A DNA stretch of 64,000 bases from positions 143,288-207,287 of the forward strand of contig NZ_AQHN01000054.1 of NCBI RefSeq assembly GCF_000359745.1. The letters run 5' to 3'. The stretch comes from Rhizobium freirei PRF 81 (GTDB lineage: Bacteria > Pseudomonadota > Alphaproteobacteria > Rhizobiales > Rhizobiaceae). Position 1 is the first letter of the stretch, and every line of letters starts with the position of its first letter. Positions 33,088 to 42,085 of this stretch are shown here, piece after piece. The notes under the pieces were generated by a model. That model ran no database searches, was not told where the DNA came from, and saw nothing but the letters and a program-made list of their open reading frames with translations. The translations under genes and the position numbers were made by a program.

Positions 33088-34560
33088 TCAGTGGGCTTCC
33101 ACAGGGACGAGCGGAACCTCCGCACCCTTGGCGTCATAAAGCCTGCCATTCAGGAAGTAGTCGCCATCATGGAGAACGGCGATGTCCTGATACCGGATCA
33201 GGCGCTCCGTTCCGGCGACAAACACCGACTGCTGATCCGAGTTGCCGGCCGTCAGGTGGTTGAACAGCAGGTTCAGCGTGATTGCCATCAAGGCTGCAGA
33301 GCTGATGCCGGAATGGAAGATGGTGATGACCCAAGACGGAAAGTGCTCGTAGAAGGCCGGCGACGCGATCGGGATCATCCCGAAGCCAATCGAGGTTGCC
33401 ACGATGATGAGATTCATGTTGTTCTCATAATCGACCTTGGCGAGCGTCCTGATCCCGCTTGCGGCAACCGTTCCGAACAGGACGAGGCCGGCGCCGCCGA
33501 GAACGGAGCTTGGAACTGCAGCCACGACACGACCCACGACCGGCAGCAATCCCAAGGCAACAAGAAAGAGCCCTCCGGTTGCGACGACAAAACGGCTCTT
33601 GATGCCGGTCACCGCGACAAGACCCACGTTCTGCGCAAAGGCGCTCTGCGTGAAGGAGCCGAAGACGGGAGCCAGGATACTGGACAACATGTCGGCGCGC
33701 AGACCATCGCCGAGGCGGCGCGCATCGACCTTGGTTCCAACGATCTCGCCGACGGCAAGGATATCTGCTGAGGTCTCGACCAGGATCACCATGATGACGA
33801 TGAACATCGAGATGATCGCAGCTGCGTCAAATATCGGATAACCGAAGTGGAAAATCTGCGGCAGAGCGACGAAAGGCCCGTTCGCCACGCGCGAGAAATC
33901 GGTCATGCCAAGCGCGTAGGCGATCCCCGTTCCAATGACGATGGCAAGCAGGATCGAGAGCCGCGATATCGCCGCACTCCCGACTTTGCTGAGCAGCAGG
34001 ACGATCGCGAGCGTCACGGCGGCTAGCAGAATATTGGCCTGACTGCCGAATTCCGGTGCACTCCTGTTGCCGCCCATGGCCCAGCCCGCCGCAACCGGCA
34101 TGAGCGTCAGGCCGATGGTCGTGATGACGATGCCCGTGACGAGCGGCGGAAAGAAGCGAGTGATGCGCGAAAAGACCGGCGTGATGGCAAGCCCGATGAA
34201 TGAGGCTGCGATGACGGCGCCAAGGACAACCTGGATGCCGCCATGTCCGGTGACGGCAATCATCGTCGCCACGCCGGAAAAGGATACGCCCTGCACGAGA
34301 GGGAGGCGGCTGCCGAAGAAAGGGATTCCGATCGTCTGCAGGATGGTTGCCAGACCGCCGGCAAACAGGGACGCCGTCACGAGCAGAGCGATGTCGGTCG
34401 GCGCAAGGCCCGATGCCTGGCCGATGATCAGGGGGACGGCTACGATGCCGCCATACATTGTGAGAACATGCTGAAGGCCGTAGGCCAGGTTTGCGCCAAG
34501 ACTGAGCTTTTCATCTTCAGGGGATAAGTGCGCGGTATTTTCCTCTGCGGTTACTGCCAA
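33088..34560 (-). CDS. NCS2 nucleobase:cation symporter (uracil/xanthine/urate permease), 490 aa, probable TTG start
   Basis: This inner-membrane permease of about 12-14 segments carries the NCS2 hallmarks: YGLQHVLTMYGGIVAVPLIIG near the N-terminus, the substrate-site ETSADILAVGEIVG and QNVGLVAVTGIKSRFV. It should import a purine or pyrimidine base with protons. Two starts are possible. An ATG at 34575 has only AAAGG directly against it, while TTG at 34560 has GGAGGAG six bases upstream, so the latter is preferred. A perfect 13-bp palindrome lies just ahead. The gene interrupts the organosulfur-type region and its role there is unclear. Confidence 0.85.
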   Translation of the reverse strand: MAVTAEENTAHLSPEDEKLSLGANLAYGLQHVLTMYGGIVAVPLIIGQASGLAPTDIALLVTASLFAGGLATILQTIGIPFFGSRLPLVQGVSFSGVATMIAVTGHGGIQVVLGAVIAASFIGLAITPVFSRITRFFPPLVTGIVITTIGLTLMPVAAGWAMGGNRSAPEFGSQANILLAAVTLAIVLLLSKVGSAAISRLSILLAIVIGTGIAYALGMTDFSRVANGPFVALPQIFHFGYPIFDAAAIISMFIVIMVILVETSADILAVGEIVGTKVDARRLGDGLRADMLSSILAPVFGSFTQSAFAQNVGLVAVTGIKSRFVVATGGLFLVALGLLPVVGRVVAAVPSSVLGGAGLVLFGTVAASGIRTLAKVDYENNMNLIIVATSIGFGMIPIASPAFYEHFPSWVITIFHSGISSAALMAITLNLLFNHLTAGNSDQQSVFVAGTERLIRYQDIAVLHDGDYFLNGRLYDAKGAEVPLVPVEAH

Positions 34561-34581
34561 GGTAATCTCCTCCATACCTTT

Positions 34582-34612
34582 GCGTTTCTCATTTCCTCCA
34601 AATGAGAAACGC
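34582..34612. promoter_or_regulatory. Perfect 13-bp inverted repeat ahead of the NCS2 permease
   Basis: Arms GCGTTTCTCATTT (34582-34594) and AAATGAGAAACGC (34600-34612) are exact complements around CCTCC. On the minus-strand mRNA the loop reads GGAGG. The repeat ends 22 bases before the permease start. It could be a DNA operator or an RNA hairpin that occludes translation. Confidence 0.65.
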
Positions 34613-34732
34613 AGACTACGGCGTCCGACCTCGGATGACTTTATAGAAAAATGCGAAACACCTTATGAAAGACACCGTTCCGCATACCGATACCCGATTG
34701 TGATATCAGCGGGTGTCAACGGCGCCGGAGGC

Positions 34733-35938
34733 CTAGCTGTAGAGGCTGACCTCCGGAATCCTGTCGTTGAGAATGAACTCTCCGACTTCCTTAGCCTTAT
34801 AGAAAACAGGATCGTGCAAGGTATGGGTTCGGACATTGCGCCAGAAACGATCCAAGCGGTATTTTTCGGCGGTCGAACGCGCGCCGGTGAGTTCGAAAAC
34901 GCGTGAGGTGATATCCAGCGAAACATGCGTAGCATTGACTTTGGCGGCATAGGCCTCCGCTGCCGCCTCGCCGCGCTCACGCGCGGTCGCCTTGTGCCCT
35001 TTCGCAAGCGCAGCCTGAACCGTCGCCGCGGCGCTATCGGCCAAAGCGGCGGATGCCTTAAGCGCTGCGGTAAATTCGCCGACCCGCTCGAGGATATAGG
35101 GATCGTCGGCCGCGCGCTCGACGCCTGAGGTTATCCAAGGTCTCGTGGTCGTTCGCACGTAATCGACCGCTTCGCGCAATGCTCCTTCGGCCGTGCCGAG
35201 ATAGAAATTCACGAAGACCAGCTGAATGAGAGGTGTGTTGAACGTCGCCAGAACGGGCGCCTCACCGCCAATCGATGCCGCCTTGTCGAGATCATCCTCA
35301 TAGACAGGGAAATCGTGGAATTCGACGCTGCCACTGTCGGAAAGACGCTGGCCGAAATTGTCCCAGTCGTCATTCGCCTTGTAACCGGGCCGGTTGGTCG
35401 GAACGGCAAAACCGACGATCTTGTCATCGAGCGCGGCATTGGCGTTGATGTAGTCCGAGACATGGGCGGCCGTCGAGAAGGACTTGCGGCCGTTCAGAAC
35501 ATAGCCGTTGCCGCGGCGCGTGAGGACTAGGCCTGGATCACGCGGATTGACGGCAGCGCCCCAATAGAGGCTATTGGCAACGCTCTTGCTGCCGAGCTCC
35601 TGTGCGCGCGCCTCATCAAAGGCCCAATAGACATATTGGCTGTTGACATAGTGATAGCCGAGAAGCTGGCCGATGGAGCTTTCGCCGCGCGCCAGAATGC
35701 GCACCAGCCGCAGGCCATCGACCCAATCGAGACCGCCGCCACCGATCTGCTGTGCATGCAGAGCGTTCAACAAGCCCGCATTCTTCAGCTTGACGATTTC
35801 GCCGAAGGGCGGCTGCCCCTCACGATCAAGCTCCGCAGCGCGCGTCGAGAGGTCTGCGGCAATCTCTTCAGCTCTCGCAAAAAGGTCTTCCCGTGTGGTG
35901 TTTCGATTGGTCGCGAAGACGACGTTGGACTGGCTCAT
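34733..35938 (-). CDS. DszC/SfnB-like flavin-dependent monooxygenase (acyl-CoA dehydrogenase fold), 401 aa
   Basis: GLLNALHAQQIGGGGLDWVDGLRLVRILARGESSIGQLLGYHYVNS, the ring of GYVLNGRKSFSTAAHVSDYINANA, NFGQRLSDSGSVEFHDFPV and the C-terminal RLDRFWRNVRTHTLHDPVFYKAKEVGEF mark this as a second member of the SfnB/DszC group. DszC and relatives use FMNH2 to oxygenate sulfur in sulfides and thiophenes. It is on the opposite strand from the first member (31758) and faces the binding-protein gene at 36011 on the same strand, 72 bases upstream. The two are probably one operon. The substrate is unknown. Confidence 0.82.
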   Translation of the reverse strand: MSQSNVVFATNRNTTREDLFARAEEIAADLSTRAAELDREGQPPFGEIVKLKNAGLLNALHAQQIGGGGLDWVDGLRLVRILARGESSIGQLLGYHYVNSQYVYWAFDEARAQELGSKSVANSLYWGAAVNPRDPGLVLTRRGNGYVLNGRKSFSTAAHVSDYINANAALDDKIVGFAVPTNRPGYKANDDWDNFGQRLSDSGSVEFHDFPVYEDDLDKAASIGGEAPVLATFNTPLIQLVFVNFYLGTAEGALREAVDYVRTTTRPWITSGVERAADDPYILERVGEFTAALKASAALADSAAATVQAALAKGHKATARERGEAAAEAYAAKVNATHVSLDITSRVFELTGARSTAEKYRLDRFWRNVRTHTLHDPVFYKAKEVGEFILNDRIPEVSLYS

Positions 35939-36010
35939 GATATGAACTCCGGTTCTTTGGCGTGACCCGGCAGACGCTCCCGCGCCCGCCGATGGATCGT
36001 GATCGGCAGC

Positions 36011-37057
36011 CTAGAAAAGCTTTTGCGGTATCCAGCTCGCAGTCACTGCATCGCTCGTGCTGAAGGCCGGGACCTTCTGCGCCAGCTCCTCGATGGTCCT
36101 GACGCCGGCGGCGCGAAGCCCGTCCTGGGTCAAAAGCGTCGGCTTGACCGTGATCTTGTGCGGGACATCCTGGCCGGCGACCTGCAAGGCTGCGGCACGA
36201 ATGGAGACGGCGCCGACAACTGAAGGATTGGTCGCGACCGTCGCCACCCAGGGGCTGCCCGGCTCGGTGATTTCCTGAATGTCGGCGGTCGATACGTCGG
36301 CCGAATAGATCTTCAGCTTGTTCACGATGCCGAGATCCGTGGCTGCAAGCTTCACGCCGCGGGCGAATTCGTCATAGGGGGCGAAGATGACACCGATGTC
36401 GGGATTGGCCGTCAGCGCCGCCTTGGCCTGATCGGCCGTCGAGGTTGCCGTCGTATCGCTGACATTGCCGAAACGCGCCTTTTCGACGATGCCGGCATTC
36501 TGCTTCTTGAACGTTTCCCAGACTTCGTTGCGCCGATCGAGCGGAGCGAAACCAGCAACATAGACATAGCCCGCCTTGAAGCTGTCGCCATTGTCCTTGA
36601 CGGCCTGTTTCAGGGCAAGCTCGGCAAGCTCATGATCGCTCTGTTCGACCTGCGGGATCTTCGGATTGTTGAGATTGACGTCGAAAGCGACGACCTTGAT
36701 ACCCTTGTCGAGCGCCTGCTGGACAACATCGCCCAGCGATTCCGGCAGGCCGTGGTCTATGACGATGGCAGAGACGCCGAGATTGATCGCCTGCAGGATC
36801 TGTTCACGCTGCGCGGCTGCGTCCTGACGACCGGGAAAGACACGCAGGTCGATATCAAGCGCCTTGGCCTGGGCTTCGGCGCCTGCCTGATAGGCCTGAA
36901 AGAAGTCGCCGGCTGAAATGTAACTGACCAGAGCAACCTTCACGCCACCCTTGTCAAAGGGTGCGGGAGCACCGTTCACTCCACCGGCCATTGCTGTGTG
37001 GGTCAATAGAAAGGGAATGGCGGCGGCTGACAGGGCAAGCCGTAGAAGGGACTTCAT
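36011..37057 (-). CDS. Ribose-type ABC transporter substrate-binding protein, 348 aa
   Basis: The signal peptide MKSLLRLALSAAAIPFLLTHTAMA is followed by a type I periplasmic binding fold (VKVALVSYISAGDFFQAYQAGAEAQAKALDIDLRVFPGRQDAAAQREQILQAINLGVSAIVIDHG). The family includes the ribose and galactose binding proteins but also sulfur-compound binders. GAGG nine bases before the ATG at 37057 is the ribosome site. It is upstream of the DszC-like gene on the same strand and divergent from a second binding protein, so two different binders may feed one transporter. Confidence 0.82.
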   Translation of the reverse strand: MKSLLRLALSAAAIPFLLTHTAMAGGVNGAPAPFDKGGVKVALVSYISAGDFFQAYQAGAEAQAKALDIDLRVFPGRQDAAAQREQILQAINLGVSAIVIDHGLPESLGDVVQQALDKGIKVVAFDVNLNNPKIPQVEQSDHELAELALKQAVKDNGDSFKAGYVYVAGFAPLDRRNEVWETFKKQNAGIVEKARFGNVSDTTATSTADQAKAALTANPDIGVIFAPYDEFARGVKLAATDLGIVNKLKIYSADVSTADIQEITEPGSPWVATVATNPSVVGAVSIRAAALQVAGQDVPHKITVKPTLLTQDGLRAAGVRTIEELAQKVPAFSTSDAVTASWIPQKLF

Positions 37058-37445
37058 CGTAGCGAACCTCGCAATCAATCTGGAGCGCCGTCTGACGGAA
37101 CATCCCGCGACGCATGCAATTATTAAATATAAACTCTATGTTTTTAGTAGATTAAATCATCTGATTTTGGCGAGCTTCGGAGATTCTTTGTTCGTCGGGC
37201 GAAGCCTTGGCGGCAAGTGCTTACCTCGAAAACAAGCAGCGTACAGAGGCTAGTGTGCGCTGATAGCGGGGCAACTACCTAGTCCACTGCGGTAATCATC
37301 TGGAAACACCGATCTGTACGCATGACCAACGGCTCATGGAAATTCCCCACTCCGATGCGGTTTTGGAAAATTGTTTCTCTTTAAACATTAAAATCTATCT
37401 ATTTTATAGTCTATTGGCTTTATGGATTGCTGGAGAGGATGCTTC
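37058..37445. promoter_or_regulatory. 388-base divergent control region between two binding-protein genes
   Basis: Both ends are A+T-rich (around 37120-37160 and 37380-37425), unlike the coding DNA on each side, and likely hold the two promoters. A CTAT-TTT-ATAG palindrome sits at 37399-37409. The 12-mer CATGACCAACGG at 37321-37332 is repeated exactly at the start of the plus-strand gene (37445-37456). The first copy opens a 20-codon frame that ends near 37384. No other gene is seen. Confidence 0.5.
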
Positions 37446-38450
37446 ATGACCAACGGAAACACGACCGGCCTTGGACGCCGGGATATTTTAAAGCTCACCG
37501 CCGCCGGCGCAGCATTGGCGACCGCAGGGCTTATCTCGAACAGGGCGGCCGCGGCTGACGATGCCCTGTCCCTAAAAGGCAAGCGCATCGCCATCAGCGC
37601 GACGGGGACGGATCATTATTTCGATCTGCAGGCTTACAATGCCCAGATCGACGAAGTGAAGCGACTGGGCGGCACGCCGATCGCGGTCGATGCAGGCCGC
37701 AATGACGGCAAGCTCGTATCGCAACTGCAGACGCTGATCGCACAGAAGCCGGACGCCATCGTCCAGATCCTCGGCACGCTGAGCGTCATCGATCCCTGGC
37801 TGAAGAAGGCCCGTGATGCGGGCATTCCCGTCCTGACCGTCGATGTCGGCTCCACCAATTCGATCAACAATACCACGTCGGACAATTGGGGCATCGGCAA
37901 GGATCTGGCACTGCAGCTGGTGTCCGATATCGGCGGCGAGGGCAATATCGTCGTCTTCAACGGCTTCTACGGCGTGACACCCTGCGCGATCCGCTACGAT
38001 CAGCTCGTCAACGTCGTCAAATACTTCCCGAAGGTGAAGATCATCCAGCCGGAACTTCGGGATGTCATTCCCAACACGGTGCAGGACGCCTTCACCCAGA
38101 TCACCGCGATCCTCAACAAATATCCCGAAAAGGGTTCGATCAAGGCGATCTGGTCGGCCTGGGATATTCCTCAGCTCGGCGCCACGCAGGCTCTCGCCGC
38201 CGCCGGCCGCACTGAAATCCGCACCTACGGTGTCGACGGAAGTCCGGAAGTGCTGCAGCTGGTTGCCGATCCGAATTCGCCGGCAGGCGCCGATGCGGCC
38301 CAGCAGCCGGCCGAAATCGGCCGCACCGCAATCCGCAATGTCGCCAGGCTGTTGGCGGGTCAGACGCTGCCGCGCGAGACTTACGTGCCCGCCCTCCTCG
38401 CCAACAAAAGCAACGTTGCCGACATCGTCAAAAAGCTCGGCATTGGCTGA
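37446..38450 (+). CDS. Ribose-type ABC transporter substrate-binding protein with twin-arginine signal, 334 aa
   Basis: The N-terminus LGRRDILKLTAAGAALATAGL has the twin-arginine pattern, so it is probably exported by Tat after folding. The mature type I fold has IAISATGTDHYFDLQAYNAQIDEVKRLGGTPIAVDAGRNDGKLVSQLQTLIAQKPDAIVQILGT. It heads the operon with the RbsA-like ATPase and two RbsC-like permeases. GAGAGGA lies nine bases before the ATG. Its neighbours suggest an organosulfur ligand rather than a sugar. Confidence 0.83.
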   Translation: MTNGNTTGLGRRDILKLTAAGAALATAGLISNRAAAADDALSLKGKRIAISATGTDHYFDLQAYNAQIDEVKRLGGTPIAVDAGRNDGKLVSQLQTLIAQKPDAIVQILGTLSVIDPWLKKARDAGIPVLTVDVGSTNSINNTTSDNWGIGKDLALQLVSDIGGEGNIVVFNGFYGVTPCAIRYDQLVNVVKYFPKVKIIQPELRDVIPNTVQDAFTQITAILNKYPEKGSIKAIWSAWDIPQLGATQALAAAGRTEIRTYGVDGSPEVLQLVADPNSPAGADAAQQPAEIGRTAIRNVARLLAGQTLPRETYVPALLANKSNVADIVKKLGIG

Positions 38451-38510
38451 AAAGTGAACCGGCGATGCGGCCTCCCCGCATCGCCACACACGACACGAGG
38501 GCCTTTTCCA

Positions 38511-40061
38511 ATGACAGCAACCGAGCCAGCGCTTGCGGCTGACAGCCCGGCGCACATTGTTCGCTTCGACGGCATCGTGAAGCGTTTCGGCGGAGCGCAG
38601 GCATTGGCCGGTGCGTCACTTAACGTACGACGCGGCACCGTGCATGGGCTTGTCGGGCAGAATGGCGCCGGCAAATCGACGTTGATCAAGCTTCTCGCAG
38701 GCCTGCATAGGCCGGATGAAGGCCGTATCAAAATCGAGGGACGGCAATATGATCGGCTGACACCGCATCTGTGCGAAGAAATCGGTATTCACTTCATTCA
38801 CCAGGACCGGTTACTGGTCCCCACCTTCACCGTGGGCGAGACACTGTTTCTCGGAAGAGAGTTGCGTCTCGCCGGCACGCCGTTCCTCGATCGCAATGCG
38901 ATGCAACACCGGGCTGAAGAGATCCTCGCCAATTATTTCAGGGTGGATTTGCCGCGGAATGCTTTAATCAGCGAGCTTTCGACAGCCGAGCAGCAGATCG
39001 TTCAGATCACCCGCGCTCTGCTGCACCAGCCAAAACTTCTGGTCTTCGACGAGCCGACCGCGGCGCTGGTCCGGCAGGAAGCGGATACTCTATTCCGCCT
39101 GATCCGCCGCCTGCGCAGCGAAGGCGTGACCATCATCTATATCTCGCATTATCTCAACGAGATCGAGGCGCTGTGCGATGACGTGACGGTGCTGCGCAAT
39201 GGCGTCGATGTCGCCTCTTTGCCGATTGGCGAGACTTCGGCTCAGGGAATTGCAACGCTGATGGTCGAGCGCGATATCGGCGAGATGTTCCCGAAGCGGC
39301 AAGTGGAATTCGGCCCCGAGATCCTAAAGGTCCGCAACCTTTCCGCAGCCGATCGGTTCCACGATATCAGCTTCACGCTGCACCGAGGCGAGATTCTCGG
39401 CATCACAGGGCTGCTCGGCTCCGGAGCAAAGGATCTCGTGCGCACCCTTTTCGGGCTACAGACATCGACGGGTGGCGAGATCGAAGTCGAGATGAAGGGC
39501 TTCAAACCGCGCAATCCGACGGAGGCCGTCGATCATCAGCTGGCATTGGTTCCGGAGGATCGTCGCGGCCACGGTATTGGTCTCGATCTGAGCGTACGGG
39601 AAAACATCACGCTATCGAGCCTTTCCCGCTACGCGCGTTTCGGCCTTCTCAATCGCAAGCGCGAGGGCCGCGATACCGACGAGCTGATCAAGCGTCTGCA
39701 GATCAAGACGGCAGGCCGAGAAGCTTTGGTTCGCACGCTGTCGGGCGGCAACCAGCAGAAGGTGGCGATCGCCAAATGGCTGAGCCGCAAGTCGGAAATC
39801 TATCTGCTCGACGAGCCGACCGTCGGTGTCGATATCGGCTCCAAGGTCGAGATCTATTCGCTTATCGGTGAGCTTGCCGCCCGAGGCGCCGGCGTGGTCG
39901 TGCTGTCATCGGACCTGCCCGAACTCGCGGGCATAACCGACAGGATCCTCGTGCTCTTTCGCGGCCGTCTGACGCGCGAACTCGTTTCCTCACAAACCAC
40001 AACGGATGAAGTGCTGTCGGCATCGACCGGCGCCGTGGAAGGATTGCGCCATGTCGGCTGA
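38511..40061 (+). CDS. RbsA-like tandem ABC ATPase, 516 aa
   Basis: This double ATPase has two nucleotide-binding halves. The N-terminal half has an intact Walker A, GQNGAGKSTLIKLLAG, with LSTAEQQIVQITRALLHQPKLLVFDEPTAALV. The C-terminal half has GLLGSGAKDLVRTLFG in place of a standard Walker A, but LSGGNQQKVAIAKWLSRKSEIYLLDEPTVGVDIGSK is intact. This asymmetry is normal for the ribose-type family. The ATG at 38511 has GAGGG upstream. It overlaps the first permease by eleven bases. Confidence 0.88.
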   Translation: MTATEPALAADSPAHIVRFDGIVKRFGGAQALAGASLNVRRGTVHGLVGQNGAGKSTLIKLLAGLHRPDEGRIKIEGRQYDRLTPHLCEEIGIHFIHQDRLLVPTFTVGETLFLGRELRLAGTPFLDRNAMQHRAEEILANYFRVDLPRNALISELSTAEQQIVQITRALLHQPKLLVFDEPTAALVRQEADTLFRLIRRLRSEGVTIIYISHYLNEIEALCDDVTVLRNGVDVASLPIGETSAQGIATLMVERDIGEMFPKRQVEFGPEILKVRNLSAADRFHDISFTLHRGEILGITGLLGSGAKDLVRTLFGLQTSTGGEIEVEMKGFKPRNPTEAVDHQLALVPEDRRGHGIGLDLSVRENITLSSLSRYARFGLLNRKREGRDTDELIKRLQIKTAGREALVRTLSGGNQQKVAIAKWLSRKSEIYLLDEPTVGVDIGSKVEIYSLIGELAARGAGVVVLSSDLPELAGITDRILVLFRGRLTRELVSSQTTTDEVLSASTGAVEGLRHVG

Positions 40062-41070
40062 AGTCCAATTTGCCTCCCTCCCCCAGGCCAGGGGCAGGCG
40101 CACGCTACCTTCAAGCGGCAAGCTCGCTGCCGCAACCCTGCGCTTCGGCTCGTTGCTCGCCTTTCTATCGATCCTCGCGATCTTCTCGCTAACGGCGCCT
40201 TACTTCCTGACCGTCGGCAATATCGGCAATGTGCTCGGCCAATCGGCCATCTCTGGCGTCCTTGCCATCGGCCTGACGATCGTGCTGATCGCCGGAGGCT
40301 CCAATGTGGTCACAGGCGGCATCGACCTGTCGCTTGCTGCCAATATGGGCCTGAGCGCAGCAGTCTACGCAACGCTGATCCAGCTGGGTTTCAATGACCT
40401 GACGGCAGGCGCCGGTGCGCTTGCCACAGGACTGGCGATCGGCGTCGTCAACGCATTGGCCGTCGTTCTTGCGGGTATCGTGCCATTGCTGGCAACGCTT
40501 GCCGTGATGAACGTCGTGGCGGGGCTGGAGCTAGTTCTGACCCAGAATACGGTTCTTCCCGCCACGACCGATTTCCTGACCACGCTTTCCGCGTCTGACG
40601 GCTTGGGCATCCCGATCCTTGCCTACGTGTTGATCGGTTTCACGATCATCGCCGCGGCCATTGTGCAATATACCCCACTCGGCTTGCGGCTCTACGCTGT
40701 CGGCGAGTTTCCCGAAGCGGCGCGGGCCGCGGGCCTGCCATTGAAGAAACTGATTGCGGGCGCTTTCGTCGCCAGCGGGCTTTGCGGCGGCATCGCCGGC
40801 ATCCTGTCGGTATCCTATCTCAGCGGCAGCACGACCGGCTCCGGCGAAATGCTGCTTCCCGTGGTCGTAACCGCCCTGCTCGGCTCGGTCTTCTCGCGCC
40901 GCCTGGTGCCGACGATTGGCGGAACGCTGATCTCGACCCTGTTTATCGGCTTCCTCATCAACGGATTTCAGCTTCTGAACCTGCCCAGCACGCTGGTGAG
41001 CGGTGTTCAGGGCCTGCTCATCCTGGTCGTGGTCTCGGCGACCACCTTGCTGCGCAAACGGGAGATCTGA
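40051..41070 (+). CDS. RbsC-like ABC transporter permease 1, 339 aa
   Basis: This is a ribose-type permease with hydrophobic segments throughout, GNIGNVLGQSAISGVLAIGLTIVLIAGGSNVVTGGIDLSLAANMGLSAA near the N-terminus and AARAAGLPLKKLIAGAFVASGLCGGIAGILSVSYLSGSTTG in the cytoplasmic-loop region. It starts inside the end of the ATPase gene (11-base overlap), indicating coupled translation. Two different permeases in one operon suggest a heterodimer. Confidence 0.86.
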   Translation: MSAEVQFASLPQARGRRTLPSSGKLAAATLRFGSLLAFLSILAIFSLTAPYFLTVGNIGNVLGQSAISGVLAIGLTIVLIAGGSNVVTGGIDLSLAANMGLSAAVYATLIQLGFNDLTAGAGALATGLAIGVVNALAVVLAGIVPLLATLAVMNVVAGLELVLTQNTVLPATTDFLTTLSASDGLGIPILAYVLIGFTIIAAAIVQYTPLGLRLYAVGEFPEAARAAGLPLKKLIAGAFVASGLCGGIAGILSVSYLSGSTTGSGEMLLPVVVTALLGSVFSRRLVPTIGGTLISTLFIGFLINGFQLLNLPSTLVSGVQGLLILVVVSATTLLRKREI

Positions 41071-41072
41071 TC

Positions 41073-42050
41073 GTGTCCACCACCGTTGCTTCAGGGCGAC
41101 CTCTCGCCGGCCTTGCCCGCTATGGCCTCATCATCGCGCTTGTCGCCGTCTTTTCGCTGTTCTCTACAGTCGCGCCGACGTTCCTCAGCGCCGGTAACCT
41201 GCAGAGCATTCTCGTCAACAACTTCACGCTGCTTGCCATCGCCTCGATCGCCATGACCTTTGCCGTTGCGGCCGGCGGCATCGATCTCTCAGTTGGCACC
41301 GCGGTCGACTTTGCAAGCTTCGCCTTCGTCTCGGCCATTTTGGCCGGCTTGCCCTTACCGTTTGCGGCTCTGGCCGGACTCGGCGCGGGGGCGTTGGTCG
41401 GGGCCTTCAACGCGGTTTTGATTTCGGGCATCGGCGTATCGCCGTTCCTGGCAACGCTCGGGACGCTGTTCATCGGCCGCAGCATCCAGCAGCTGCTGAC
41501 AGGTGGCGGCAATCCGGTCTATCTGCCGCCCTCCGGCGTTCCGGAGGCATTTCGGTTCATCGGACACGGGACAATCGGCAATGTTCCAGTACCGCTCCTG
41601 ATTGCAGTCGTCATCATCGCTGCCACCGCGTTGCTCTTTGCGCGTATGCGCTTCGGGCGCGTGGTTCTGGCAATCGGCATCCAGCCACGGACGGTGCACT
41701 ATTCGGGAATCGCGCTTCGGGCGCATGTTGCCGCTACATTCATTCTCGCCGCCATCATAGCCGCCTTTGCCGGGCTCATCCTGACCGCGACGGTGACGGT
41801 CTACATCCCCTCGTCCGGCAACGGTTTCATGCTGAACGCTATCGGCGCCACCTTCATCGGCACGACCTTTTCGCCACTCGGTCGGCCTAACGTCGCCGGT
41901 ACGGTGCTCGGCGTCCTGCTTTTGAGCATCGTCGCCAATGGCCTGCTGCTGACGGGCCTGAACTTCTACTGGCAGCAGGTCGGCACCGGATTGCTGATCT
42001 CCGCCGTGCTCGCCTTCAGCTTCGTCAACAAGAAAGCCATCGGCGCCTAA
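41073..42050 (+). CDS. RbsC-like ABC transporter permease 2, 325 aa, GTG start
   Basis: AIASIAMTFAVAAGGIDLSVGTAVDFASFAFVSAIL, then GVSPFLATLGTLFIGRSIQQLLTGG and AFAGLILTATVTVYIPSSGNGFMLNAIGATFIGTT mark a second ribose-type permease. The GTG at 41073, two bases after the stop of permease 1, has GGGAG eight bases upstream and gives the usual family length. The frame is open 291 bases further upstream, inside permease 1, which is not meaningful. Confidence 0.86.
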   Translation: MSTTVASGRPLAGLARYGLIIALVAVFSLFSTVAPTFLSAGNLQSILVNNFTLLAIASIAMTFAVAAGGIDLSVGTAVDFASFAFVSAILAGLPLPFAALAGLGAGALVGAFNAVLISGIGVSPFLATLGTLFIGRSIQQLLTGGGNPVYLPPSGVPEAFRFIGHGTIGNVPVPLLIAVVIIAATALLFARMRFGRVVLAIGIQPRTVHYSGIALRAHVAATFILAAIIAAFAGLILTATVTVYIPSSGNGFMLNAIGATFIGTTFSPLGRPNVAGTVLGVLLLSIVANGLLLTGLNFYWQQVGTGLLISAVLAFSFVNKKAIGA

Positions 42051-42085
42051 GCGCCGGCTCGTCGAAATCATGCAGGAATAGCAAG

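Noticed and set aside
34551..34592. 13-codon leader peptide before the NCS2 permease
   Set aside because: Its ATG follows GGAGG by only two bases, too close for efficient initiation, and it could simply be a by-product of the palindrome. It is kept only as part of that finding.
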